DNA from: Thalassobacterium maritimum
GTDB taxonomy: Bacteria; Verrucomicrobiota; Verrucomicrobiia; Opitutales; Coraliomargaritaceae
Length of the DNA stretch: 64,000 nucleotides
Direction: 5' to 3'
NCBI RefSeq assembly: GCF_031127805.1
Contig: NZ_JARXHW010000006.1
Coordinates: 62,001 to 126,000, forward strand
The position numbers and the translations under genes were made by a program. Shown one piece after another: positions 38,538-48,100 of the stretch (within the stretch, counting starts at the first letter, position 1; each line of letters starts with the position of its first letter). The notes under the pieces were generated by a model. That model was given only the letters and a program-made list of their open reading frames with translations, was not told the origin of the DNA and searched no databases.

Positions 38538-39923
38538 ATGACACGTCCCAACATAATACACATCTTAGTCGACGACCTAGGTTACGGGGACTTCGGCTGC
38601 TTTAACAACGGTCTTAGCGAAACCCCTTTCCTCGACCAGTTTATTCAAGAGAGCACCTGTTTATCGCAGCACTACACTAGCTCTCCCGTCTGCAATCCTT
38701 CGCGCGCCTCCTTGCTCACCGGCCGCTATCCACAGCGCACCGGATCCATTGACACCTTGGAATGGCGCGGTTTAGAACGCCTCGACCTCAATGAAGTCAC
38801 CATCGCGGACATCCTGCAAGGCGCCGGCTATCGCACTGGACTGATCGGCAAGTGGCACCTCGGTGCCTTCGACCCACGCTACAAACCAGAAAACCGTGGC
38901 TTCAGCGAGGCGATCTGCTTCCGCGGTGGCATGCACGATTACTACGACTGGCGCCTAGAGTCCAGCGACCGCGTGTATCGCGCCGACGGCCGCTACCTCA
39001 CTGATTATTGGACCGATGAAGCCATCGATTTCCTAAAGCGCAGCCCTAAAGATCCCTTCTACCTACACCTCACCTACAACGCACCACACACACCCTTACA
39101 AGCGCCTGAAGAAGACCTGGCCGTTTTCCGCGACCGCAACGATTTAAGCGCGGCTGTCAAGACGCTCTACGCAATGATTCGGCGACTGGATCGTAATGTC
39201 GGGCGACTGCTAGAACAGGTCGAAAAACTGGGTTTACATGAAAACACCCTGATTGTTTTCTCCAGTGACAATGGCCCTCAATTCGGTGGCAAGGGCGACG
39301 ATTGCCTCGACCGTTTCAACTGCCAACTTCACGGCTCCAAAGGTTCCACCTACGAAGGCGGCATACGCGTGCCCGCGATCGTGCGTTGGCCCGCTGGCCT
39401 GCAGCAAAGTAAAGCCGGCGATAGCACCTTTTTTCACATGTGCGACTGGCTGCCCACGCTGCTGAGCATGGCTGGCATCGAAGCTCCCGCCCACCTCAAG
39501 TTCGACGGGGTCGACCAAAGCCGTGCCTTACGCGGCGAATTCAGCGACTACACCCCCCAGCGCTGCTGGCAATGGAATCGCTATGATCCGCTGATCGAAT
39601 ACAACGCCGCCATCCGCGACGGCGACTGGAAGCTAGTGCGCCCCTTCGTGCCCGAAGCCTTCGAAGTGCCCGACATCAAATGGCTCGACGTCTCTATGTA
39701 TAATCCCGAGCACTTTATCGAAAACGGCATCATCACCGATCCCGCTCCCGAAGTGGCCATGCCCCAACCTCCGCCTGTCGAGCTCTACAATCTGAAAGAA
39801 GATCCGCTCGAGCAGAACAACCTAGCCTTTTATCGCCCCCAACGCGTAAAGAAAATGGAAAGCGAACTACAAGCCTGGTTCGAAGACGTCTGCGAAGATC
39901 TGGCCAAAACCAGGCGCGATTAA
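38538..39923 (+). CDS. Sulfatase without signal peptide (type I)
   Basis: A 461-residue sulfatase. The protein begins MTRPNIIHILVDDLGYGDFG, so the metal-binding strand comes right at the N-terminus and there is no signal peptide; it should act in the cytoplasm, unlike the exported sulfatase at 29969. The formylglycine motif is CNPSRASLLTG with Cys52, and IGKWHLG and SSDNGPQFGG complete the active site. The Cys must be converted by an enzyme encoded elsewhere. It is divergent from the symporter operon and shares operator-like sites with it, so it probably desulfates the sugar after import. Its stop is five bases from the end of the convergent lacI-type gene. Confidence 0.92.
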   Translation: MTRPNIIHILVDDLGYGDFGCFNNGLSETPFLDQFIQESTCLSQHYTSSPVCNPSRASLLTGRYPQRTGSIDTLEWRGLERLDLNEVTIADILQGAGYRTGLIGKWHLGAFDPRYKPENRGFSEAICFRGGMHDYYDWRLESSDRVYRADGRYLTDYWTDEAIDFLKRSPKDPFYLHLTYNAPHTPLQAPEEDLAVFRDRNDLSAAVKTLYAMIRRLDRNVGRLLEQVEKLGLHENTLIVFSSDNGPQFGGKGDDCLDRFNCQLHGSKGSTYEGGIRVPAIVRWPAGLQQSKAGDSTFFHMCDWLPTLLSMAGIEAPAHLKFDGVDQSRALRGEFSDYTPQRCWQWNRYDPLIEYNAAIRDGDWKLVRPFVPEAFEVPDIKWLDVSMYNPEHFIENGIITDPAPEVAMPQPPPVELYNLKEDPLEQNNLAFYRPQRVKKMESELQAWFEDVCEDLAKTRRD

Positions 39924-39928
39924 TCAGT

Positions 39929-40957
39929 TCACTCCGGGCAGGAAGTGCCTTCGACGAACTTTGGTTTCAATAAGATCGTCTTCGGCTTTGGACGACGCTT
40001 CCAAGGACCTTTTTCGATGCGATCGACTAGTAGTTGGGCCGCGTTTTGCCCGACTTTATAGGGCTCTTGATCGAACGACGACAAGGCAACCCGCGGATCT
40101 CGCAGATTCAAAGCACCAAATCCGATAACTTTCACCTGTTGCGGAATCTTTAAATTTAGCTGCTGGCAACTGTGCCAAGCGCTAATCGCCAAGCGATCGG
40201 CAATACCGAAAACAGCATCGAACTGTCCATTAATCTTAGATAACTCCCGATCGATAAACTCCGCATTGTGCGTAAAATTGGGCGCTATAATTTCTTCTAC
40301 CAAGTTTACATTAAACGCTTCAAGCCCCTCTCGGAATCCCTTCGAACGCAAACGACTGGTGCTTACAAAACCTCCAGTCGAAATCAATACGGCTTGCTTA
40401 CAGCCATTATCTGCAAGAATGCGCGCCGCCTCATAACCGCCGGCGTAGTCATCGGTACCAACGAAATCCGCAACGAAGTGCGTAGTATTACGGTCGACCA
40501 AAACAATCGGAATCTTGCGATCAATCATCTCCTGGAAAAACATCGGACTCGCTTCTTCATTGACAGGCAACAAGATGACACCGTCGACGCGGCTCTCCAG
40601 TAATCGATTAATCACCTTACTTTGCTCGGCAAAAGCACGATCTCCCACATTTCCATGCACGATATCGAGCGCCATGATCATGTCCTTGTCGTGTAAAAAG
40701 TCATACGCGCCTTCAAGAATCTGAGGGGCGACCGCATGCCCGGAAGGAACCACCACACTAACGATTCCGCTGCGTCCGCTCTGCATCCCGCGCACCAAAC
40801 GGTTGGGCTTATAGCCCAAACGATCTGCAATGGCTCGTATACTCGCCTCAGTTGTCGGAGCCACATTACCTTCATTGCGCAGCACTCGAGACACAGTCAT
40901 CATCGAGACGCCCGCTTCCGCTGCAATTTGCTTCATACTCACTGAGGCTTTTTTCAT
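39929..40957 (-). CDS. LacI family transcriptional regulator
   Basis: A 342-residue repressor-type protein. The N-terminal helix-turn-helix is MKQIAAEAGVSMMTVSRVLRN (split: about residues 8-28), followed by the hinge region GYKPNRLVRGMQSGRSG. A type I periplasmic-binding-protein-like sugar-sensing domain covers about 60-325. It probably senses a sugar released from the sulfated glycan and controls the symporter operon, the sulfatase at 38538 and itself, as GTATTAACA-type sites precede all three. An ATG at 40969 in the same frame would add four residues; both ATGs lie in a 16-base perfect palindrome. Confidence 0.93.
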   Translation of the reverse strand: MKKASVSMKQIAAEAGVSMMTVSRVLRNEGNVAPTTEASIRAIADRLGYKPNRLVRGMQSGRSGIVSVVVPSGHAVAPQILEGAYDFLHDKDMIMALDIVHGNVGDRAFAEQSKVINRLLESRVDGVILLPVNEEASPMFFQEMIDRKIPIVLVDRNTTHFVADFVGTDDYAGGYEAARILADNGCKQAVLISTGGFVSTSRLRSKGFREGLEAFNVNLVEEIIAPNFTHNAEFIDRELSKINGQFDAVFGIADRLAISAWHSCQQLNLKIPQQVKVIGFGALNLRDPRVALSSFDQEPYKVGQNAAQLLVDRIEKGPWKRRPKPKTILLKPKFVEGTSCPE

Positions 40958-40970
40958 GTTAGCTAACATG
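40955..40970. promoter_or_regulatory. Perfect 16-base palindrome over the lacI-type start codon
   Basis: CATGTTAGCTAACATG is fully self-complementary and covers both possible start codons (40969 and 40957). It could be an autoregulatory operator or an RNA hairpin that hides the start. Its core differs from the GTATTAACA sites. Confidence 0.45.
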
Positions 40971-40979
40971 TGAACTTCA

Positions 40980-40990
40980 AATGTTAATAC
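40980..40990. promoter_or_regulatory. GTATTAACATT half-site upstream of the lacI-type gene
   Basis: This 11-mer is identical to one arm and centre of the operator candidate at 38285-38295 in front of the symporter gene. It is 23 bases upstream of the start at 40957, or 11 if the ATG at 40969 is used. The match links the regulator to the symporter operon. Confidence 0.45.
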
Positions 40991-41038
40991 GCAACAATTA
41001 AAAATATAAAATTAGAGCACCATAGAACTCATAAAGCG

Positions 41039-43123
41039 CTACCAGGCATGCACCTTCCGCAAGCGAATGTCTTGCAGGGAACTACCGACACACAAATGCC
41101 ATGCATCCGTAGGGAGCACTGCCCCGCCTGCGCTGGAGTCAAAGCTCTTAAAATCATCTAGCTCGATATAGATTCGCGCCTGCTGAGTGTCGCCAACCGC
41201 TACAGCAACTTTATCAAAGCCTTTAAGTTGACGTGCAGGTTGCTCCGCAAGTGCCTCGACTGGCTCAAGGTAGAGCTGCACCACTTCAGCGGCATCCATG
41301 GAACCGACATTACATACATCGACCGTCACTTCCCAAGTGGACGCATTGATGGGCTGAACTCGCAAGTCACGGTATTCAAATTGCGAATACGACAACCCGT
41401 GTCCAAAGCAATATCTAGGCTGAATCTGCTGCTGCGCATACCAGCGATAGCCAACAAAGACGCCCTCCTTATAATGAATCTGATGCGGCCACTCGCCAGT
41501 GAAGTGCTCTGGTTTGTCCAATCCGGGGAGTTGCAGGTTATTGCGCTGATCGCTGACATTTAGGCCTTTAGGCACATAGTCCGGATCTGGAGAATCGGCG
41601 AAGTGACGCTCGATGCTGTAGGGCAATTTGCCCGAGGGCGATACTGTTCCCCATATCAAGTCCGCCAGCGCGGCGGGGCCACGCTGCCCACAAAAGCCTG
41701 CTTGAAAGATAGCCGCCGTCTGATCATGCCAATCCATACGCACAGCCCCTCCAGTGCAAATCACGACGATCACCCGTCGATTGAGCGCAACGAGTTGCTG
41801 AATCTGTGCCTCCACTGGCTTTGGCAATTCAAAGGGCCGGTCCTTACCTTCACCCTCATGCTCATAGCCAACGCAAACAATAACCGCATTGGCAGAGCTG
41901 ACCTCTCCCTCGTTGGGGTGCAAACGGTATTGGACCGTGTGGTCGCCTGCCTTGCGCGCAAATGCATCCACAAAGGACTCTGGATTATAACCTTCGATGC
42001 GCCCAGAACCCCAGCCTGCCAAGGGAGTGCGACTGGCGTAGTTGCCAGTGACTAGAATGGTCTCCTCGGAATTTTCTGCCAGCGGCAGGATCGATGCTTC
42101 GTTTCTAAGCAAAACAATGCCCTCCAGCGCGGTCTGATAAGCGACTTCTTCATGCTCGCTCAAGCGCTCGACTAACTCAGGCACTATTTGTGGGCGATCA
42201 TGGAAGCCCATCATGATACAGGTGCGCAACACTCTCAGCGCCATGCGATCAATTGCTTCCGAGCCTAACAGCTGACCTTTGGCTTCAGTCAGCTTTGCGC
42301 CACTGGGCATTTCAAGGTCTTGCCCACTGCTCGCAATTTTATTTCCGTCGGTTACGGAATTCCAATCAGTCATCACCAGATGCTCAAACCCAAGTTGCTC
42401 ACGTAGCAGCTTCTGAATCACATAGTAGCTCTGGCCGCAGTATTCACCGTTGAGTAAATTATAGCCCGTCATCACCGATAAAACGCCGGCCTCAATCCCT
42501 GCCTTGAAAGCAGGCAAATAGATCTCGTTCAAAGCACGCTCGCCAATACGGGAGTCCGAGTGCTTGCGACTGAACTCGACGTTGTTACAGGCAAAATGCT
42601 TCAAAGTGGCCATCACGCCCTCATTTTGAACCGCCGTCACATAGATGCGAGTGAGCTCTGCAGTCAAATAGGGGTCCTCTCCCATATACTCCCAATTACG
42701 GCCACATTGAGACGAACGATAAATATTCACACCAGGCGCCAGTAAGACGTGAATGCCTCCTGCTCGACACTCTTCGGCGATCGCTTTGGCATATTGCCCC
42801 GTCAAGCGACGGTTCCACGTTGCCGCAAGCTGTTGGGTGCAGGGAAAAGAAACCGTTTTCTCTAAAACACCATTATCACACCATGGCCGCAAATTCACCC
42901 CCTGCCCGCCATCATACATAATAATCTCTGGAATCTGCAAACGCTCACAAGCACGTATCGTAAAACCACCTCCGCAGACGAGATTAAAGCGTTCCTCGGC
43001 CGACATCTGCGATAGTAGTTCTTTTGCGCGAAGCTCGGCCTCGCCTTGTGATTGCTCCGACTTGAAAGGCAGCAATGCTGCTTGATCGTAACTAAACTGT
43101 GTTTTAAGGCTCACTGGATTCAT
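41039..43123 (-). CDS. Glycoside hydrolase family 3, beta-glucosidase type
   Basis: A 694-residue retaining exo-glycosidase. The N-terminal (beta/alpha)8 domain has the substrate-site sequence LKHFACNNVEFSR (about residues 160-172) and the nucleophile Asp in LVMTDWNSVTDG (about 255-266). The second alpha/beta domain follows, then a C-terminal fibronectin III-like domain (VTVDVCNVGSMDAAEVVQLYL, split near 600-620). No signal peptide is seen, so it works in the cytoplasm on imported oligosaccharides. It is divergent from the GH36 gene. The GH3 family has several specificities (beta-glucoside, beta-xyloside, others), which I cannot separate by eye. Confidence 0.93.
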   Translation of the reverse strand: MNPVSLKTQFSYDQAALLPFKSEQSQGEAELRAKELLSQMSAEERFNLVCGGGFTIRACERLQIPEIIMYDGGQGVNLRPWCDNGVLEKTVSFPCTQQLAATWNRRLTGQYAKAIAEECRAGGIHVLLAPGVNIYRSSQCGRNWEYMGEDPYLTAELTRIYVTAVQNEGVMATLKHFACNNVEFSRKHSDSRIGERALNEIYLPAFKAGIEAGVLSVMTGYNLLNGEYCGQSYYVIQKLLREQLGFEHLVMTDWNSVTDGNKIASSGQDLEMPSGAKLTEAKGQLLGSEAIDRMALRVLRTCIMMGFHDRPQIVPELVERLSEHEEVAYQTALEGIVLLRNEASILPLAENSEETILVTGNYASRTPLAGWGSGRIEGYNPESFVDAFARKAGDHTVQYRLHPNEGEVSSANAVIVCVGYEHEGEGKDRPFELPKPVEAQIQQLVALNRRVIVVICTGGAVRMDWHDQTAAIFQAGFCGQRGPAALADLIWGTVSPSGKLPYSIERHFADSPDPDYVPKGLNVSDQRNNLQLPGLDKPEHFTGEWPHQIHYKEGVFVGYRWYAQQQIQPRYCFGHGLSYSQFEYRDLRVQPINASTWEVTVDVCNVGSMDAAEVVQLYLEPVEALAEQPARQLKGFDKVAVAVGDTQQARIYIELDDFKSFDSSAGGAVLPTDAWHLCVGSSLQDIRLRKVHAW

Positions 43124-43255
43124 AAGGATAAGTAGTCAAATCTATTAAATAATGCGAAGCATGCAAGACCCGTCAGCGAGCGACACTGGCATCCACACTG
43201 CCAACCACCTACCAGGCCAAGGCAGCAAATTGTGTTTTTAAGTTGCTCTCTCTCG

Positions 43256-43266
43256 TGACATAGTCA
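43256..43266. promoter_or_regulatory. GTGAC-N3-GTCAA operator candidate upstream of the GH36 unit
   Basis: TGACATAGTCA in the wider frame CGTGACATAGTCAAGGG, 40 bases before the first ATG of the GH36 gene (plus strand). The 16 bases around it are identical to those at the 59040 site. It may also affect the divergent GH3 gene. Confidence 0.7.
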
Positions 43267-43306
43267 AGGGTTTCATTTTTTTATATCAGTCCACAGCCAC
43301 TGGCAG

Positions 43307-45127
43307 ATGCCCCACAAAGCTCCTGCGACAAAAACCCGACACCCAAAAATGACAACAGATTGCTTTCCAAAGATTACCAGCCTCCAAGCCGAACAGGTAA
43401 TCATCTCGAAGTCCGCATGCGAAGAAATCCAGCCTGGGCTGGTGGAACATCAAATCGACATCGAGCTGGCAAGGGTCACCACGCCAAGCCCGGTCGCCAT
43501 CGAATGGTGCATCCCTCTAATCGATATTTCAGGCAAGTGGCACCCGCTGATCAAAAGTGACCGCTCCCTAACATCGGGCTGGTGTGAATACGTCGACTCC
43601 TATGCCACTAAAGGCGCTCCAGTCTTTAGTTTGTTTTCAGAATCTGGAGAAAACCGCCAAACCTTTGCACTCTCCGATGCCATCAATCCGATTCAAATGC
43701 GCGTGCAGGTTGAAGAAGATACTGCTAAGGTAAAGTGTGAGGTTATTTTATTTGAAGCTCCCACCGAGCCACTCGAGCACTACAGCTTAACGATCTTAAT
43801 AGATACGCGCGCAATCCCCCACTACGAAGCGCTAGCCCAGGTCTCGCAATGGTGGGAAGCAATGCCACTCTACAAGCCGGCTCCCGTGCCAGCCCAGGCT
43901 TACGCCCCAGTCTACTCGACCTGGTATAGCTTCCACCAAGAACTGACAGAAAACGCGATTGAAACCTGCTGTAAGTGGTCGCAAGCCATGGGCTGCCAAA
44001 CAGTAATCGTCGACGATGGTTGGCAAACCGATGACAGCAACAAGGGCTATCAATTCTGCGGCGACTGGGAAATTGCCCGCACAAAATTCCCAAACTTCAG
44101 CGCTCACGTAAAGCGCGTGCAAGCACTAGATATGCGCTACATGCTCTGGTTTTCAGTGCCCTATGCCGGGCTTGCAAGTCAGGCATGGAAAACCTTTGAG
44201 GATCGCACACTGCCCAAGCCTTTCGACAATGCGGCCTGCCTCGATCCCCGCTACCCACAGGTGCGTGCATACTTGATCGAGTTTTACCGCCGCGCGATTC
44301 AAGAGTGGCAATTGGATGGACTTAAGCTCGATTTCGTAGACCAGTTCACGGCCGAAGTGTGCACTACAAGCGATCAAGAGATCGCCGACATGCGTTCAGT
44401 GCCCGCAGCAGCAGACCGTCTACTGTCGGATATGATGACACAACTACAAGTCCTCAACCCCGAGGTACTGATTGAATTTCGCCAAAATTATATCGGCCCA
44501 GCCATGCGCAAGTATGGCAATATTCTGCGCGCCAATGACTGCCCCAATGATGCACTCAGCAATCGTGTACGCACAATAGACTTACGCCTATTGGCAGGCT
44601 CCACTGCAGTGCACTCCGACATGATTATGTGGAATCGAAATGAAAGCCCTGAGCGCGCAGCCCTCCAACTCTGGGCCACGCTCTTTTCTGTGCCTCAAAT
44701 TTCAGTCAAGCCCGAAGACATTAGCAAGCAACAGAATCAAATGCTCCGCTTTTACCTGAAGTTCTGGAACTCGCATCGCGAACTACTGATGCACGGCGAT
44801 TTCAAGCCCAGTCAGCCGCAATATCTCTACCCTGTCGTAAAGGTCGAGAGCGCCGACGCCACGCTGATCGCGCTGTATCAAAACAACCATATCGTGGACG
44901 TCAGCAAGCTACGAACCCGTAAGCTTACAGTAGTCAATGCCACCGAAAGTCGACGCGTCGTGATCGATCTTGGCGAACAAGCGCAAAGCTACCAAGTCAA
45001 GGCATACGACTGCATGGGCCAGCCTACCGCGAATACTCAAATAATAAAACAGCAAACGGGCCTATATTCAATCAGCATGCCAGCCTCAGGCGTTGCCGAT
45101 CTGAGCCCGATTGACACTCACAGCTGA
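43307..45127 (+). CDS. Alpha-galactosidase-like glycoside hydrolase (GH36 type)
   Basis: A 606-residue enzyme of the melibiase clan (GH-D). The barrel holds YSTWYSFHQELT (about residues 205-216), the substrate loop VIVDDGWQTDD (about 232-242), the nucleophile Asp in LKLDFVDQF (about 342-350), and the probable acid/base Asp in RANDCPNDALSNR (about 405-417). An N-terminal beta domain precedes the barrel. No signal peptide is present, so it acts in the cytoplasm. A second ATG at 43349 is an alternative start. It heads a run with the pilin-like and secreted genes (gaps 35 and 6 bases) and carries the shared palindrome upstream. Family members also act on other alpha-galactoside-like bonds. Confidence 0.9.
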   Translation: MPHKAPATKTRHPKMTTDCFPKITSLQAEQVIISKSACEEIQPGLVEHQIDIELARVTTPSPVAIEWCIPLIDISGKWHPLIKSDRSLTSGWCEYVDSYATKGAPVFSLFSESGENRQTFALSDAINPIQMRVQVEEDTAKVKCEVILFEAPTEPLEHYSLTILIDTRAIPHYEALAQVSQWWEAMPLYKPAPVPAQAYAPVYSTWYSFHQELTENAIETCCKWSQAMGCQTVIVDDGWQTDDSNKGYQFCGDWEIARTKFPNFSAHVKRVQALDMRYMLWFSVPYAGLASQAWKTFEDRTLPKPFDNAACLDPRYPQVRAYLIEFYRRAIQEWQLDGLKLDFVDQFTAEVCTTSDQEIADMRSVPAAADRLLSDMMTQLQVLNPEVLIEFRQNYIGPAMRKYGNILRANDCPNDALSNRVRTIDLRLLAGSTAVHSDMIMWNRNESPERAALQLWATLFSVPQISVKPEDISKQQNQMLRFYLKFWNSHRELLMHGDFKPSQPQYLYPVVKVESADATLIALYQNNHIVDVSKLRTRKLTVVNATESRRVVIDLGEQAQSYQVKAYDCMGQPTANTQIIKQQTGLYSISMPASGVADLSPIDTHS

Positions 45128-45162
45128 TCCAGAAGACGCAGCATACCCAATCCCTGTTCCCA

Positions 45163-48100
45163 ATGTTGATCTCTACATCCAAACGCCCAGCCGCTAATCA
45201 TGGTTTTGCACTCGTCATCGCGCTCTCGCTGATGGCCTTCGTCTTGCTGCTATTGTTAAGTATTACGACCTTGGTCCAAGTAGAAACGACCAGTGCCACG
45301 ACCTTGAAATCCCAAACTCTAGCACGTCAAAATGCACGCCTAGGCTTAATCATGGCCATAGGTGAGCTACAAAAGCAAATGGGGCCCGATCAGCGGATCT
45401 CGGCACGTGCGGCAATTTTTGAACCTGGCAGCGACGGAACGACAACCGGGATCGAGATTTACTCGCCCCAGTGGGTCGGCGCTTGGAACACACAGACCAC
45501 TGGATGGCTTGGACTGGATCATGACGAAAGACTCACACGAGGGAACTGGCTCGTCAGCGGCAACACTGGCTTGGCCCCGACCGACCCCAATTACATCACA
45601 CCTTCGACCAACCTAGACGCATACCCCAGCAATCAAGTCGCGACGGTCCAACGGGACACATCTGTTTCTCCCACAACAGAAATCAAGGTCCTGAAAGAGT
45701 CTCTGCCTGACAATGAAAGTCATCATTTCGCGTATTGGATTTCAGATGAAAACACCAAAGCACGTGTCGACCTCATTGATCCCGATGCCGACAGCACCAG
45801 CCACGCAAAGCTCACAACGGCCTTGGCCACCACGCGCAGGTCCGGCATCGAACGCTTAGACCAACTCGATGCCTATCCGGCCAATGACTCTTTGGTTTCA
45901 AAAATAGTCGATCTCGCCAGCACGGTCTTCATCTCCAAGAGCAGCTCCGCCAGCAGCACCAGCGAAGTCATTGAAGATCACTACTTTAATTCACTCACTC
46001 CTTGGTCGCAAGGGCTGCTAGTGGACGTCAAAAACGGCGGCTTGAAGCGAGACCTCACTCAAGCCTTTGAGTATCGTAAAATTTTCGATAAAAATTTTGT
46101 CGTGTCGCCTGAAGACGGATCCGATCAAGAAGCCTTACACTTCATCGACGATGATCTTATGATTGCAGATGGCATCGATGGCGTGGATGCCAGCGGGCCC
46201 AATTGGAGCATTTTACGCTCATATTACCGTCAGTACATTCCAGGTTCAGGATCCCCACAATATGGTTGGATCCGAGAGGACGCAGACGGCGCAGAGCTCA
46301 AATCAGCACTCCGAGTCGACATTGAAGAGTATAGAGAGTTTGAGCTAGAAGTGCCTGACTACGTCGCTCCCTTCTGGTCTTACGCAAGAGACTACGGAAA
46401 AGACAACTATCGCATGAACAAGTATTTAGGCTGGCAACACAACCTACCTAATTATTCGTTCTCGCCGCATGCGAGCACTGGACTCCCCTACCAGACGCCT
46501 CCTTCATATCAAGGTAAAGAAAATGGCAACGACGACCGCTTATTTTTCCCGATGTCGGACAACTACCAACTACAAAGTTGGGTCACTCCACTGATTGCCC
46601 GTTTGCAGTTCAGCTACGCACTTAGAGAAGGTGATGAAGGACTAGAGATGGTCGTGACCCCAGTGATCGGCATCTACAACCCCTACAATACCGAAATTTA
46701 CCTCAATCGATTGGTTCTTGGCTGGGCCCCCAATCTGGTCACAACTATTACGGTCGACGGCGAAGATCCTGTAAATTTTGGTATTCGAGAGCTCATGCCC
46801 GATGCCGCCGATGGACGTGTTTCCCTATTCATACATGATAAGGACACTGGCAAAGAACTCCGCTTCAGACCGGGCGAGACACGCTATTTTGGTATCGATA
46901 AAAATTATTCTAAATACGATCCGATTCGCCAGTCTGAAAATGGCATCGCCATGTTCTGGAGAAAGTCCTCCGGCTCCCCTGAAATCGAAATTAGCGAGAA
47001 CGAGAGTAGGCCCGTTTACCTAACCAACTATGTCGCAGGCGCGGGTGGCATGGTCATCCCACTGAAATTACGCATGGAATTCATGCAGAATAACAGCTAT
47101 GGAATCAGCGAAGCCAGTCAGGAGGGAGTCACCCCCATTATTCGCTACCAAGATGGCAGCTATAGCCCCAATCGTCCCACCAAACAAAAAACTTGGGGCT
47201 TCACTCAATCTGAAATGGATCGCTTGGCAAAGTTGGAGCTACTCGAAACAGACAGCGGACTGTATCCAGGCTTCAACTTCGAAATCAAACTCGAGGAAGA
47301 TATCGGCTCGGGCATGACACTGGGTTATGGCTACTCGGGCAGCGTGCTCAGTATCGGAAAGATTTTCGCCGACGCGAAGGGCAGCGATGCGATCTCTGTC
47401 TCGCGCTATTACAATTCAGTAGCCTCCGCCAATCTACAAGACGAGCTACTTTCAATCGGGTATTGGCTCAAAACCACCGAAGAGTATAATGCCCCTTGGC
47501 GTAATTTGATCGACTCCAACGTACGCGCAATCGCCAGCAATGTGGAATGGGACGGCTTTACCGACTCAACAGGTTACAAGGTGCTCAGCACCTACACCAC
47601 GCAGGATCCTAATGGCAGTCGTGGCGTATTGACCAGTGGCGCATCGGACATCCATCTCGCTGACAAAGATCGAGCCACCGGCTATTGGGGGACGAGCATC
47701 GAGCCCGGCGGCTCGTCCGAAGTCATTCTATTTGATCGTCCCCGAACAGCCCTCCTCTCCTTGGGCAATTTACAACATGCCAATCTAGGCCGCTACAATT
47801 TCGATCCCAGCTATATGCTGGGTAACTCCTTTGCCAACGTGCGCATCGAGCTCGATCAGACAGAATCGAGCGCACATAGTGCTTGGATTTACTACTCCGA
47901 CCTCGGCAAAGACCCCGACTACGAAAATTTCAAACTTTTCGACAGCTCATACTTAGTGAATGAAAAAGTCTGGGATCGCTACTACTTCTCAGGCATAACC
48001 AGCACCATAACTGAGGATGAAGTGGAGGACTTCCTGAGTGGCGACAGCTCCTTCGCAAATACACGTTACACTTACGATCCAGATACAGCAGTCATCACTC

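Noticed and set aside
38538..39923. Second sulfatase being inactive because the Cys is lost
   Set aside because: The motif CNPSR is intact at residues 52-56; only the signal peptide is missing.
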